The notes: generated by a model from the sequence alone, not told the origin. Counted from the first letter of the stretch, positions 1-10,479 are shown. The stretch is 43,748 nt of DNA from Schizophyllum amplum (GCA_007026445.1 VDMD01000167.1:1-43748); one strand, 5' to 3'. A program made the numbers and translations.

Positions 1-379
1 GCGCGGCGTCAAGAGTCGTGGCCCGCATAGCAGCTCAAGGGTCATGATTAGACGGCAAGCTCAGAGGCAATAGATAACCACACACCAGCTGCTTAGTCTT
101 CAGCTCCAGCTTTGTGAATGCAGGATCGGTGTTGTGAACGCGAGCCCTACTTGGATAGAAGCCAGAGAAGACGATGAGAGCAAAGCACTCACGGGTTGTC
201 GGTCGCTTGAATCGCGAGGATATACCCAGTTTCTTCCCTAGGAACGCAGCAAATAGACACAAAGACTGCGTTTGGCGTTGGAAGCCTTGCAGAAAGACGC
301 CCAAGTTTCAGACAGCAAAGCAGGAGTGAAGTGGCCCAGGACGCGTTACTGACCAGTGACAAACGCGTTACGCGCCTGA
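1..379. other. No supported gene left of the first transposon
   Basis: Short open frames exist on both strands, but none resembles a known family, has a good start context or joins by splice signals. This stretch is host DNA next to the transposon insertion site; its last 8 bases belong to sequence duplicated at 1518-1525. Confidence 0.4.
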
Positions 380-563
380 TCGTGATTAGGACCCCCGGCA
401 ATTCCCCAAAACCTCCGATCCTAGTGCGACGATTTCTACCGTCAAAAACCCTCGACGTTCGATCCCAATGCGACGATTCAGCACTCATATGTGACGCATG
501 TCTGATCCTGTGTGCGACGTTCGAAGGTAGCTGTAAGCCACGTCCGATCTGTGGTGCGACGAA

Positions 564-1230
564 TAGTGTTGCCAACAAGTCGAGTTGACTTGACACCCTA
601 GTCGAGTCAAGTCGACTACTCGATACCGTATTAGGCAGTCGAGTAGCTACTCGACTCGACTCGACCCCCCATACTTGACGCAACTCGACTGATGGGACCA
701 CAACACGCGCATTGTGCACGCGCCTGCGGTTGGCGTTCACCTTCGGACCCACTTTGGACCTACATCTCGCACGCAAGTCAGCTGTAGCTTCTCTACGACA
801 CAAAACGTAGTCAAAAAGGCTTATAGATTCAACGCCGAGAGACTCAGTCCATGAGCGGCCTTTCACCAGCTTCGAACAACGAATCCAATGGTGTGCGGCT
901 GCATCCGAGGTGGCGACGCCGGCAGTGAAGCCAGTGAAGCATCGTATAACTGTGAGAGGTGCTGTGGACCACCGAGGGACCTTAGAAATGATTCGAAGAC
1001 CCAATCGTGTCAGTAAGGCCCTCTGTTAGCCCTCCGTCGACACAAACTCGCTCGCCAGCACAACACCAGCAAAAGCTCGGACTGTCGGCTTGTGCCGGGA
1101 GGCGGAATTACCCCTTTGGGGCTGTACTCGACTCGACTCGAGTAGTGCACGAGGCGGTATTCGACTCGACTCGAGTACCGCCTCGTGCCCCAACTCGAGT
1201 TTGACTTGTATTCGACTAGTGGCAACACTA
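564..1230. mobile_element. Inner hAT-like MITE nested in the outer element, 667 bp
   Basis: The left end is TAGTGTTGCC (564-573) and the right end is its exact complement GGCAACACTA (1221-1230). The similarity continues imperfectly inward, with CAAGTCGA-like sequence on both sides. A perfect 8-bp target duplication GCGACGAA flanks it at 556-563 and 1231-1238. A TAGTG-type terminus with an 8-bp duplication is typical of hAT elements. The interior is rich in GACTCGA repeats and palindromes and has no transposase. The target lay inside one of the outer element's TGCGACG repeats, so this insertion is the younger one. Confidence 0.88.
1147..1188. repeat. Internal hairpin of the inner MITE
   Basis: GCACGAGGCGGTA (1147-1159) and its exact complement TACCGCCTCGTGC (1176-1188) form a 13-bp stem around a 16-base centre made of CGACTCGA units. 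It is one of several palindromes in the inner element; the others are built from TCGACTCGA around 590-665. Confidence 0.8.
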
Positions 1231-1638
1231 GCGACGAACCAGCAGCAAATTCGGGGGGCCCGCCATGGAAGACCCCCCAAACGCCCACAAAGGCCGCTTC
1301 CCGTCCGCCTCAGCAGACGAGATGGCTCAGTGCAGCTTCACCTGAGGCCCGTCTCCAGCGAGCTCCGATCCTAGGTGCGACGAAAAACATGGTTCTCAGC
1401 AGCATGTTAGATCCCAATGCGACGGAAAGATACCAAAAGACCAAAATTACGTGCGACGAAATTGGCGGAAAAGACCGCTTTTTGGATCGGACCTCTCTGC
1501 GCGTTGCCGGGGGTCCTTCGTGATTCTAATGCGCGTGACGACACATGTCATGCACGTGGCCATCCAGCATCAGCCATCCCAGAGTCATCTAACGCTTTTC
1601 CTCACTTTTCATCCTCCATTGCGAGGACAAAACCTACC

Positions 1639-2156
1639 ATGTCGACCACCCGCTCCGCAAAAGATGTCATCGCTGCTCTGAATCTTGTCCCGCACCCGGA
1701 AAAGGGCTACTTCATCGAGACGTTCCGAGATGCCCACCTCTCGTCCGACAAGCGGTCGTATAGCACCTGCATCTACTATCTTCTCGAGGGCGAGAGCGGC
1801 CTCTCGCACTGGCATCGTGTGCTCGACGCCACGGAGGTCTGGCACTACTACGCCGGCGCTCCACTGCAGCTTTCGCTGTCCTGGGACGATGGCAAGCCGG
1901 TGAGAAACGTGGTGCTGGGCAACGACCTCTGGAATGTGCGTGCATATCCACTCGCAAGTTTGTCAAGAAATGCCAATACTTACATCCGAGTCAGGACCAG
2001 AGACCTCAAGTTATTGTTGAGGTGGGGGAGTGGCAGCACGCACTCAGCCTGGGGGAGTGGACGCTGGTAGGGTGCACTGTGTCGCCCGCGTTCACGATGG
2101 AGTCTTTCGAAATGGCCAAGGAGGGTTGGGAGCCCCGCGGAGCGGTAAGCTCCTAA
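1639..2156 (+). CDS. Cupin_5 (DUF985) family protein
   Basis: Exons 1639-1935 and 1995-2156 give about 152 residues, the usual length for the family. The ATG has a good context (ctaccATGTCG). The N-terminal part has the family signature for a hydrophobic strand followed by a cupin core. SHWHRVLDATEVWHYYAG supplies the His-x-His, Glu and His expected to bind a metal. The second exon carries the conserved EWTLVGCTVSP block after a GEWQ motif. The 59-base intron (GTGCGT...GTCAG) joins in frame. The biochemical role of this family in fungi is not established. The 3' end is slightly uncertain: a GTAAGC motif sits 10 bases before the chosen stop, but using it would need a 20-base intron. A transposon pair ends about 120 bases upstream. 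Confidence 0.85.
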
Positions 2157-3210
2157 TCTGACAGGACTTTGAGCGTCAGCGCCAGCGCATCTGCTCCTGC
2201 AGCCATCATGCCTATCGACTCTGTTGTACGTCTTCTAAAGACCGCTGCTACCAGCGGCAACATCGAGAGATTTGGCTCTACGCACGCCCCTTCAGTATGG
2301 CCAGATGCGCGACTTGGTCAATCGAGAAATTGCAAGCGCTGCGAGCCTGAGAGATCATCGATTATCAGCTGTATTTCGCAGGATCTGATTCTCTCTCGAT
2401 CCTTTTTTGGAGACCACCCACGGAGGACACGCTGCGCGAACGTTTGGACTGGATCGGCCAGGCGACCCTGCAGATATCCTTGAAGTTGAGGCTCCGTTGC
2501 AATGGATCCCGAGTGCTCGTTCCCGACCTGTTATTTGGTGATTCTCCTACATAAGCAGTCTCACAGATGGGAGCGCATGCGTCAGACTCAGAGGGGCAGT
2601 GCTTGCAGTCTCAACATGGCCGCGCGGGCCTTACGCTACTGATAAGTATGTCCAAGTTCGCGCGCGAGCTCTCCGTAGAAGCTTACAGCGGTCAAGATGA
2701 CGTGGACAAATTTCCCTCTATAATGCTACTACGCCTACTCGGACGAGCATTTGCCTTGCAGACGGGCTGGAGTACCTGGCGGGGCCTTCGCTCGCCATCG
2801 CCTTCCAGCCTTCCTTGGCACTGAACAATGGACGCGTCTTGCTTGGTCTTGTTTGGCATCCCTATCTCCCAGGCCTCGCGGCCGCGTTCCTCGGGGAAGC
2901 GGCGAAGTCTTTCGCGTCCGTCGTCTGGAAAGACAGCTACAATACACCAGCGATAAAAAGTGCCGGGCGACGTTCCCGAGGCCATCGAGCGCGACGATGG
3001 GACCAGCCACATGACACATCCCGATCATGTCAAACACGGCTCACTCCCCGTCTTCACCGTCTCTGTTGAGTAAAATCTCTATTCTCGGGGGCGACAGAGT
3101 CGCGCCCTTCGCGTATGGCACGGAAGACTGCCCAATCGTGATGCTCGCGGTGCCATGAAGAGCGTGAGATGGGGAGCGTCAGAGCGCGTGAGTCAGCTGG
3201 GTACGTCCCC
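2157..3210 (+). other. Gene-poor stretch with a decayed coding trace
   Basis: No intact gene is visible. Around 2720-3070 the plus strand reads like protein: a frame giving ADGLEYLAGPSLAIAFQP and then GRVLLGLVWHPYLPGLAAAF, which breaks near 2955. A neighbouring frame then continues with GDVPEAIERDDGTSHM and stops at TAA about 3072. That pattern suggests a degraded or multi-exon gene fragment. I do not recognise the family and no start codon or splice sites can be assigned. Confidence 0.3.
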
Positions 3211-3219
3211 GACTCTTTG

Positions 3220-3226
3220 TATAAAG
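3220..3226 (+). promoter_or_regulatory. TATA box of the dienelactone hydrolase gene
   Basis: TATAAAG lies 136 bases upstream of the ATG at 3356. The position is plausible for a leader of about 100 bases, but only sequence supports it. Confidence 0.45.
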
Positions 3227-3355
3227 AGATGATCGACGCTGATCGCAGTTAGGTTACTTCCTGGTACCGCTCCCGCTAGTCTTCCCTTTTCTTCTTGCAA
3301 ACCACCACAGTACCCAGTCCGTATCCTTTCCTCCATCCCACCACAGTAGCGCGAC

Positions 3356-4450
3356 ATGTCTTGCCCCAATTGCGTGCGAGGCGTCGTCCTCCCCGGCGAG
3401 CCGGAAGGGACTATGCGCACCGACCTGGACGCGTACCTCGCGTCGCCGAACAAGTCTGGCGACCAGTGGACACCGTCTACGCACGCCGTCGTCCTGTTGA
3501 CCGACATCTTCGGTCTCAAGCTCGTCAACTGCAAAATTATGGCCGACCGCTTCTCTCGCGAGCTCGGATGCGACGTATGGGTTCCGAATATCTTCGACCG
3601 TGCGTATCTTCTGCAGTTCATGGCGGCCATGTTTGACTAACGCTTTCCATGTAGCGGAGGCGCCTGTGGGTGTGGACGAACTCGAGCTGCCGGATAGGGC
3701 GGGCGTAAAGATGTCGTGGGGGGCGATCTTCAGGCTAGTCTGGATTGCGGCCACCCGGTTGCCTACCGTACTACGCAACACGCCAACCAAGGCGTCTGCG
3801 CGGGCGGAGCAGGTATGTATACATTCTCACGTGGCCTATCGTTCCTTCAAGACTGACGGTCTGCTGCAGTTCATTGAGCGCATTCGCAGCGACTACAAGT
3901 ACACCGGCGTTGGCGCGGTAGGGTGAGTAGCCTCACAATTATATTGTTCAGGTTTCTTATTATATCCCTTCTTACAGGTACTGCTTCGGTGGGAGTGTGG
4001 TGTACAAGATTGCTTCGACCAGTCTCGTTGAGACTGCGGTCGTCGCGCATCCAGGTGGATTCTCGGACGAGCAGGTGAAGGCAATAAGAGTACCGATCTC
4101 GTGGGCGCTTGCCGAAGGTACGTGTGCTAGCTCCGTACTGCAATGCCTGGGAGCTGACTGGACGCGCGAAGACGACCATGGTATCCCGCAGAAGAAGGCC
4201 GACCAAGCTGAAGCGCTCTTCGCTGAGCGCAAGGGCAAGGAAGGCTACGTCGACTACGAGTTCAAGGTATACCCAGGTAAGCCAGAGCAGTATATCGTCT
4301 TTTCTCTCTACATGGTGCTGACCCTTCGACTCAGGCACCGCGCACGGCTTTGCTGCGCGACCCAATCTTGCAGTACCGGAAGTGAAGGCGGGGTACGAGG
4401 GCGCTTTTGAGCAAGCGGTTGGGTGGTTCAAGAAGACGTTGACTACGTAG
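3356..4450 (+). CDS. Dienelactone hydrolase family protein
   Basis: Six exons (3356-3599, 3655-3812, 3870-3922, 3978-4117, 4172-4276, 4335-4450) join in frame to 271 residues, normal for fungal members. It has an alpha/beta-hydrolase fold. The nucleophile region GYCFGG contains the catalytic Cys. AHPGG follows it, and the C-terminal GTAHGF supplies the catalytic His. The N-terminus (MSCPNCVRG and later LLTDIFGL) matches the fungal subgroup, which lacks a signal peptide and is expected to be cytosolic. Known relatives open dienelactones in chlorocatechol breakdown, but the substrate of the fungal paralogs is generally unknown. All introns have GT-AG ends and are 50-60 bases long. It stands alone, with no other aromatic-degradation gene beside it. 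Confidence 0.92.
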
Positions 4451-4844
4451 TGCTCTGTCTTTACTATACATCGTGTCTTTCCGTAACGCTTAGTACGTTG
4501 CACCACTATACCTGCGCCTTCAATCTACATAGTAGCAGCCTTTGAAAAGTGTGACTGCACTTGCGAACTCTTCAGTATATTGGCGTATCGGTCCGCTTCC
4601 CTGCTTGGTCGTAATTACGTGTGTTTGTCATGCCCAGAGAGAAGTCCGTATACCCAGAACGGGCTTGAGCGCTAGTCATGGCCTGTCATTGTCACGTCGA
4701 CACACTGACCAGCTGCCTTCACCGGGCCCGCGTCTGATCCATCTCCAAAGGCCATAGGTTTGACCAGCAAAAGGACTCGCGCTCAAGACTTTTCTCAAGC
4801 CTCAAGCAAGGAACCAGGGAACCTTTTCCCAACTGTCACCATCG
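4451..4844. other. Intergenic, no feature seen
   Basis: This is the 3' flank of the hydrolase and the 5' flank of the F-box gene. An upstream exon of the F-box gene could lie here, but no convincing coding frame was found. Confidence 0.35.
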
Positions 4845-6431
4845 GTGCTCAACTTTGTGCGACAAATCGTGAGATCTTCGCACTATACTCTGACGCGGAC
4901 ACAGGACGTATTACAAGCTGCGCGCATTGTAAGCTGGTTATGCGCTGCAGAGTTGCAGCATCTTGTACTGATTCTCTGGTTTAGACGAGGTATGCCTCGT
5001 GCACGCAGCCTGCCACCCGAGATATGGTCGATGATCTTTCCGCTCGCTTTGCCAAATGGGTGGGCCAACTGGCCTCCTGGCATGCGACGGTTGAATCTCG
5101 CACAAGTCTGCCATACCTGGCGCGCCATCGCGTTCAGCATCCCTAATCTATGGACGGGCATCAACTTCGAAGGAAAATGCACGAAACCGGGGTCGGTCTG
5201 CGAAGAATTGGCCATGGATGAGCTGCGCAGAACATCCGTTGCTCCCCTACGCGTCGCTCTTGCAGAACAATCCATCTATTCTACGATCCATAGAGATCAG
5301 TCCTGGCAGATCAGCCAGGTCTGGCTCTATCTCCGTGCGAACACACACCGATGGGAGGTGTACCTATCAAACCAGCATATGGAGGTGTATACCGCGCTCT
5401 CCGGTTATTCGTTTCCTATCCTGCGATCTCTCCGTGCCAACGTCTTTTTATGCGACCAACTAGCACGAGCCTTCGAAGATGCGCCTGCTTTATCGGTGCT
5501 CTCATGCTATACCCTCTGTTCAGGCTTTGAGGATGCGTTGCCCTCCTCCTGGGCGCTTTCTTCACTAATTCTCGAACTCGGCGACTACAGCATATCTTCC
5601 CCGTCGCTAGAAGATGTGCTCAATGCCGTCCTGTCGTGCAGTCGCACGCTGCGCTTGTGCCGCATCCGGTCAACCTCTGAGGATGAACTGCCAGTTGTCT
5701 CAACTATCACGCTCTTCCCCCTCCTTGAAAACGTTGACCTCGAGGATGCAGCGGTGCCCTTCCTTGAACACATCTCCGCGCCAAATCTTAGGTCTGTCAA
5801 GATGCACATAATCTCACGCGACGTACATGTAAACCACTGTTCGCTCCGCATCCTCGCCGACCTCACTGACAGGTCAAACAACTGCCCGCATATGCGGTCC
5901 CTGACCTTACGAGGTATCGATGGCTTCACAGAGTATGCCCTAGCATGCTTACGGCGTCTGCCGTCGCTAGAGCGTCTTCTTGTCGTCAGGGCCGAAGATA
6001 CGGACATGTCGATACATCCCATCTCCATCTCTTTCGCACAAGCGTTGACGCGCGACCTCGCTAGGCCAGCGTCCCTCGAACTTTTGCCCCGCCTCACACA
6101 TCTAGAACTTGATATTGAACATTGCCGGCCTCGCCAAGCTGAGATTGCGTTCTTGGCTATGGTGCATTCGAGGAGAATGGTCGTGACGGGAACTGAACCA
6201 GAGCTTGTTTGCCTCACGGCGTTCCACATGACCATAGGCACAGACGTGGATGAGCTGAATCTCCTGGACGGTATAGAGAACAATATGGACGACGAGGATG
6301 TCGATGCCGACCTCAGCGAGGAACAAAACATCGAATATTCGGAGCTGGAGACTGGGCTGTGGGAGTTTAACGAGGACGATTTCGGGATTAGAACGTGGAG
6401 TATGGGACAGATTGACCAACAACGAGGATGA
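4845..6431 (+). CDS. F-box protein with leucine-rich C-terminal region
   Basis: One long exon encodes up to 528 residues. The F-box starts right after the internal Met at 4992: SLPPEIWSMIF, then LAQVCHTWRAIAFSIPNLW, the arrangement common in the expanded Agaricomycete family. The middle 300 residues have irregular Leu-rich repeats (for example LPSLERLLVVRAED), a likely substrate-binding surface. The C-terminus is acidic (DDEDVDADLSEEQ). F-box proteins recruit substrates to SCF ubiquitin ligases. The true start is uncertain. The Met at 4992 fits the F-box boundary best, but it follows a TTTAG that could be an intron acceptor from an upstream exon. The substrate cannot be inferred. Confidence 0.8.
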   Translation: MLNFVRQIVRSSHYTLTRTQDVLQAARIVSWLCAAELQHLVLILWFRRGMPRARSLPPEIWSMIFPLALPNGWANWPPGMRRLNLAQVCHTWRAIAFSIPNLWTGINFEGKCTKPGSVCEELAMDELRRTSVAPLRVALAEQSIYSTIHRDQSWQISQVWLYLRANTHRWEVYLSNQHMEVYTALSGYSFPILRSLRANVFLCDQLARAFEDAPALSVLSCYTLCSGFEDALPSSWALSSLILELGDYSISSPSLEDVLNAVLSCSRTLRLCRIRSTSEDELPVVSTITLFPLLENVDLEDAAVPFLEHISAPNLRSVKMHIISRDVHVNHCSLRILADLTDRSNNCPHMRSLTLRGIDGFTEYALACLRRLPSLERLLVVRAEDTDMSIHPISISFAQALTRDLARPASLELLPRLTHLELDIEHCRPRQAEIAFLAMVHSRRMVVTGTEPELVCLTAFHMTIGTDVDELNLLDGIENNMDDEDVDADLSEEQNIEYSELETGLWEFNEDDFGIRTWSMGQIDQQRG

Positions 6432-6918
6432 AGTTTCGCTGAAGTGGAGAACAAAGACAAGGGTAGACGCCTCGGAGTGGACAAGAGTACGTATGTGCCC
6501 ACTTCCTAGCTCATAATTGACAGTGCGCGCTTGTCTGCGGCACAAAAGCGCTGCTGTCATTGCACTTTGGAAAGGGCATACCAACTCGCACCCTTAGCAC
6601 CCTTTTCTCTATCGCATTCCCGTAATGTACAGTATTCCGCGCACAACTAATCGGAATAGCGACGGAGAACGAAGGTCAGGTGAATGAGTGCGTACCCGAT
6701 GAGGTCGGGCGAGGAACGCATACAACTTGAACCCTGGATCCCTCTCGGTAGGTTCCAACCACCGTTTCCCCTCTATCACTGATGATGCATGAAGATACGG
6801 CCCTTTGGTATCGCACATCACGATAGGTCTGTTGCAAGTAGCCGTCGAAGTCGGAGGACTTGCTCAGCCAGCGGCTATATACTCCCCGAAAGTAACCCCT
6901 CTCGAGCGCTGCACCACC

Positions 6919-8614
6919 ATGGCCGCGCCATCCAAGACCTACCCCACCCTCGGCGTGGACCCCTTGCCCTCGCGTACGAGCTGGTGCCGCGACCCTCGGG
7001 TCCCCGGCCGCCTCATCCGCGAGGCAGATGCCTGTGGACGCGTCTGCGACGTCATGAACCTCCTCCGCCCGGGCGACGACAACATCTGGGTCGGCATCTA
7101 TGTCGTCCTCGCCGATCCCCTCACGCCCGTTACCCTCATCGCGCTCCTCAAGAAGGCGTGGGCGCTCGTGCGGTGGGAGGTGCCCACCATCGGCGCGATC
7201 ACAGTGCACGAGCCGCAGCCCGGGCACGCGCTGCCCAAGTCATGCATCGCGTACGACCCGGTGAAGGGACAAGATGACCTTGATGCGTGGTTAGCGGAGT
7301 CGGTGCAGATGCATGAGGGTGTGAACGACTTGCACGAGCTGCGCTACGAGCTGGGCCCGACACCCACTCCCGCCAGGATCGGCGACGTGCAGACGATATT
7401 GCGGGTGTGCCCGATGGCAGAAGGAAAGTTCGGATTGATCTTCAACTCCTCGCATCTTGCGTTCGATGGCGGAGGCGTCAAAAGCGTGCTCACGCGGCTC
7501 TTGGGACACCTGACGAGCATGTTGCGGGATCCCGGATACTCCAACCAGTTGGCGCATCTACAGTGGGGTCAGGAGATAGACAACCTCTTACCTGGGCATA
7601 GCGACGTTCTCGGAGACAGCGAGGACGTCTCCTTTGCCGAAGACACCGCGAACAAGGTGATGGCCGTCCTGGCAGAGAAGATGCCGGTGAGTCAGAGAAT
7701 CTGGGAGGGTTCAAGCTTGACTGACCTTTGTCACTCAAGACATATCATCCACTTGTCTCTGTCAACCAACCACTGTATCCCGGTATAGAGAACAAGACTC
7801 GCCATCTCGACCACACGTTCACGCTTGAGGAGACCGCCGCCCTGAAGGCCGCCTGTAAAGTCAGTGCTACGAACCCCACAAAGGTTTCCATGAACCACCT
7901 CGGTGCGCCACCAGATTTTCTGTTTCCCCCTGTCGCTAACCCCATCCGCACAGTCCAAGGCGCCCTGTGCCTCCTCGTCCTCCTCGACAACCCGCCCGCG
8001 CCCGACTCAACCAGCAACCTCATCTTCTGGGGCATGGTCGGCGGGCGCAAGCGCCTCCGCCCGCCCTACAACGCCACTGGTGCCTATTCCGGCATCTGCA
8101 TCACCATGTCCGACCTCGTCGTCCCCGCCGTGCTGCCTCCGGGCAACACCAAAGCGCAGGTGTTGCACCTCGCGCGCGCGATGAAAAGCGAGTACGAGCG
8201 GCAGGCTGCGCTGCCCGGGATTGTCGCAGCGGCGGACGACATCGCGGACGGGTTGGCGGCGATGATGGCAGCGTCGGAGGAGCCGCTGGCGATGCCGGTG
8301 TACTCGGGGGATGGGATCGCGGAAGACGAGTTGCAGACGAGATACCCGAAGGAGGGCCAGGTGGTGATGGAGATTGAGGACATCATGGTGTCAGGAAACC
8401 ACTCGGATCCAGGACCGTATGTTAATTGCTTCGCGAGCTGAGGTTGAGAACTGGCTAACGCGATATCTGCAGGTCTTGCCGAGCAACACAATGGAAGGGA
8501 CGAGTGAAGATTGCAATGGATGTGAACGTACTTGCTGTCAGGGAAGAAGTCGCCGAGGGTTGGCTGAAGACTTGGGTCGACTTGCTCTTGGCTGCGGCGG
8601 ATCTACCGTCGTAA
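6919..8614 (+). CDS. HxxxDG-type acyltransferase (alcohol or trichothecene acetyltransferase-like)
   Basis: Start ATG 6919 has a strong context (caccaccATGG). Exons 6919-7686, 7740-7854, 7954-8416 and 8473-8614 give about 495 residues. The key motif is NSSHLAFDGG near residue 180, the catalytic HxxxDG of the condensation/BAHD-like fold; such enzymes transfer acyl groups from CoA to hydroxyls or amines. The second half carries a VQGALCLLV helix and a YSGICITMSDL region, as in fungal acetyltransferases with two similar subdomains. The 7855-7953 intron is the least certain, because reading through it also stays open. The substrate is unknown; no polyketide, terpene or peptide synthase lies nearby. 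TATATA at 6876-6881 may be its TATA box. Confidence 0.75.
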
Positions 8615-8918
8615 TCTGCAGACGACATGATGCAGTCAGTCTACGAGCATGGGATGCTGCCGATCTACAGTCGCGAAAGTGCATGATAGAGATGTCAGCC
8701 TGTCCAAGCAGGCCTGGTGTATAGTCTGTGAGGAGAAGTCCATGGTAAATTACAACATAATAGATCGTCCGTGTCTGTCCATATATCACCTAGTAGTAGT
8801 AGAAAGGGTCAGCTCTGCTTGATGAAAACGAAAATGATGCTCTTACCGGTCCATACACCAGTCCGAACATTATACACCGTTCCGCACATCATACGCCAGT
8901 CCAGACATCGTGCGCCGT

Positions 8919-10479
8919 CTAGTTGGCACCCCCTTCATCCGGACCCTGCCCTTCATTGTCATCCTCGTCCTCGAAGATGGGACTCCGCTCAATGACATCC
9001 CAGGCATCGTTCATCGCGTCGTCGACCTACAATATGTTAGTATCTGAGCAGTGGAAATAGGAGTGCGCACAGCCACGAAAGGTGTGAGAATATGGAGGGT
9101 AATGAAATGAGAGTAGGGATAGTCATGCAAGAAGTGCAGATGATCACGAAAGGAGTACGAAAAGGAGAACAGTCAAACGACGTACGCTGTGGAAGTCCTC
9201 GAACATCTCGAACCAGTCCTCGTACGTCAGGCCCTTCTCGACATTCTTGCCTTCGCTCTCGATCACCTCTTCGACGAATGTCTGATACATGGTCAGCCAT
9301 GGGCGGAGTAAAGGGGCATGGACAGCTCGAAAGGGAAACACGCTCACTTGGAATGCGGCAAAGTCCATCATGACGAGAATGATGAAGAAGTCTAATCGCA
9401 CGCGATTGAACTCCCAATTCGTTTTCGGGTACAGCAGCTTGATACGCTCTGTGAGAGCATTGTATTTATAGAAGGGCTATGAGATGTCAATCTTGAGTAG
9501 AATGCTGAGGGGGAATAGGACCTACTATCATAGGCGAACCACCAAGCAAAGCACGCCAGGACACGAACGCTGCTAACCATCTCCGATACGAGAACGCAAA
9601 GTCATCGTCGTTGTCCGTGATGGGCGTAAGGATGTATGTCATGACCGTATGAGACGGTCGTAGGTTTCCAGGCATATCGTCTGCCCACGCCGTGTTCATG
9701 CCTTCTGGCGAGAGAAGGTAGTCGATCCATTCTGTGTTCGTCCATAGCACCCGGGAAGCCGCCTTTGTCGAGGACTTAAACGACCCTACCCCGTCTGTAC
9801 CGATGGACGAAGAAGAGGGAGCCACGAGGCCCTCCGCGACGAGGGAGTCCCACGACTTGGACAGCGCAGTCGTCAACTCGGGCACGGATATCGCGGACAA
9901 GTCGAACATGGGGAGCGCCAGTATCCGCAATCGTAACAAGGGATGGGAGTGGAAGAGAAGGATGGACTTGAAGAGGAAGTCGCTGACCGCGTAGTCGATC
10001 ATCTTTGTCGCGCTGCTGTTGACCGCGTCTTGCGCCAGAGATAGCCGGGTCGCGTACTCCATGAACGGCGCGTCGCCCTGGTAGATGTCGTGAAACTCCT
10101 TCAAGGAGTCCATCTTGACGTTCGGGTGCATCGCGGCCATAATAGCGTCCTTGAACTCAGGCCAGGTGCTCTGTAGCAGACGCTCGCCTGTCCTAGTGAG
10201 GAAGGCGGCCAGCCGCGGTGACGCGTCTATGTCGAGCTTGTCGGTGGCCTCCGTAATCATCTGGTTGTCCGTGAGCTCGTTCTTGTTCCATGCATTGTAC
10301 CGTCGGAAGCGGATTTCGCATTTGAGCAGCCAGGCGGTGAGGGAGGAAATGGTGATCGGCTCGCTGAGTTCGGGTATGTCGAGTATGACGAGCGGTGTGT
10401 CGAGAGTCTCGTTTGTCGTGCTTGTTGGGGACCTCATAGATGTCGGGGACGTTGGAGATGTTGGGCCGGAGGCGTACAT
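8919..10479 (-). CDS. Intron-bearing gag-like protein, possibly domesticated
   Basis: The ATG is at 10479 (context cccaccATG). Exons 10479-9526, 9476-9348, 9281-9186 and 9026-8919 give 428 residues. Residues about 35-215 resemble a retrotransposon gag (capsid-like) region: SLTAWLLKCEIRF, a STWPEFKDAIMAAMHP block, the short QGDAPFMEYATRLSLAQ helix, then a Leu-rich C-terminal half. No zinc knuckle, protease, reverse transcriptase or long terminal repeat is present within several kb. Three GT-AG introns interrupt the C-terminal half, which ends in an acidic tail (FEDEDDNEGQ). An intact frame with introns and no pol suggests a host gene derived from gag. An unrelated all-helical protein is the alternative. 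Confidence 0.7.

Larger units (their letters stand above)
388..1517. mobile_element. Outer non-autonomous DNA transposon (MITE-like), 1130 bp
   Basis: The element starts AGGACCCCCGGCAA (388-401) and ends with the exact reverse complement TTGCCGGGGGTCCT (1504-1517). It is flanked by a perfect 8-bp duplication TCGTGATT at 380-387 and 1518-1525. Both ends carry many copies of TGCGACG (for example near 424, 467, 555, 1374, 1417 and 1451), as expected of subterminal transposase-binding repeats. No transposase is encoded. Without the nested insertion it would be about 455 bp. An 8-bp duplication fits hAT, P, Merlin or KDZ-type elements; the superfamily is not settled. Its right end lies about 120 bases upstream of the cupin start codon. 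Confidence 0.88.

Noticed and set aside
189..1004. A 271-codon minus-strand frame over the first transposons
   Set aside because: It crosses the ends of both elements and their repeats, has no family likeness, and its composition follows the CGACTCGA palindromes.
3871..4506. A 211-codon frame antisense to the dienelactone hydrolase gene
   Set aside because: It is the shadow of well-supported exons and introns on the plus strand, and no domain is visible.
5585..6502. A 305-codon frame antisense to the F-box gene
   Set aside because: Ser/Arg-rich shadow of the F-box coding strand without any motif.
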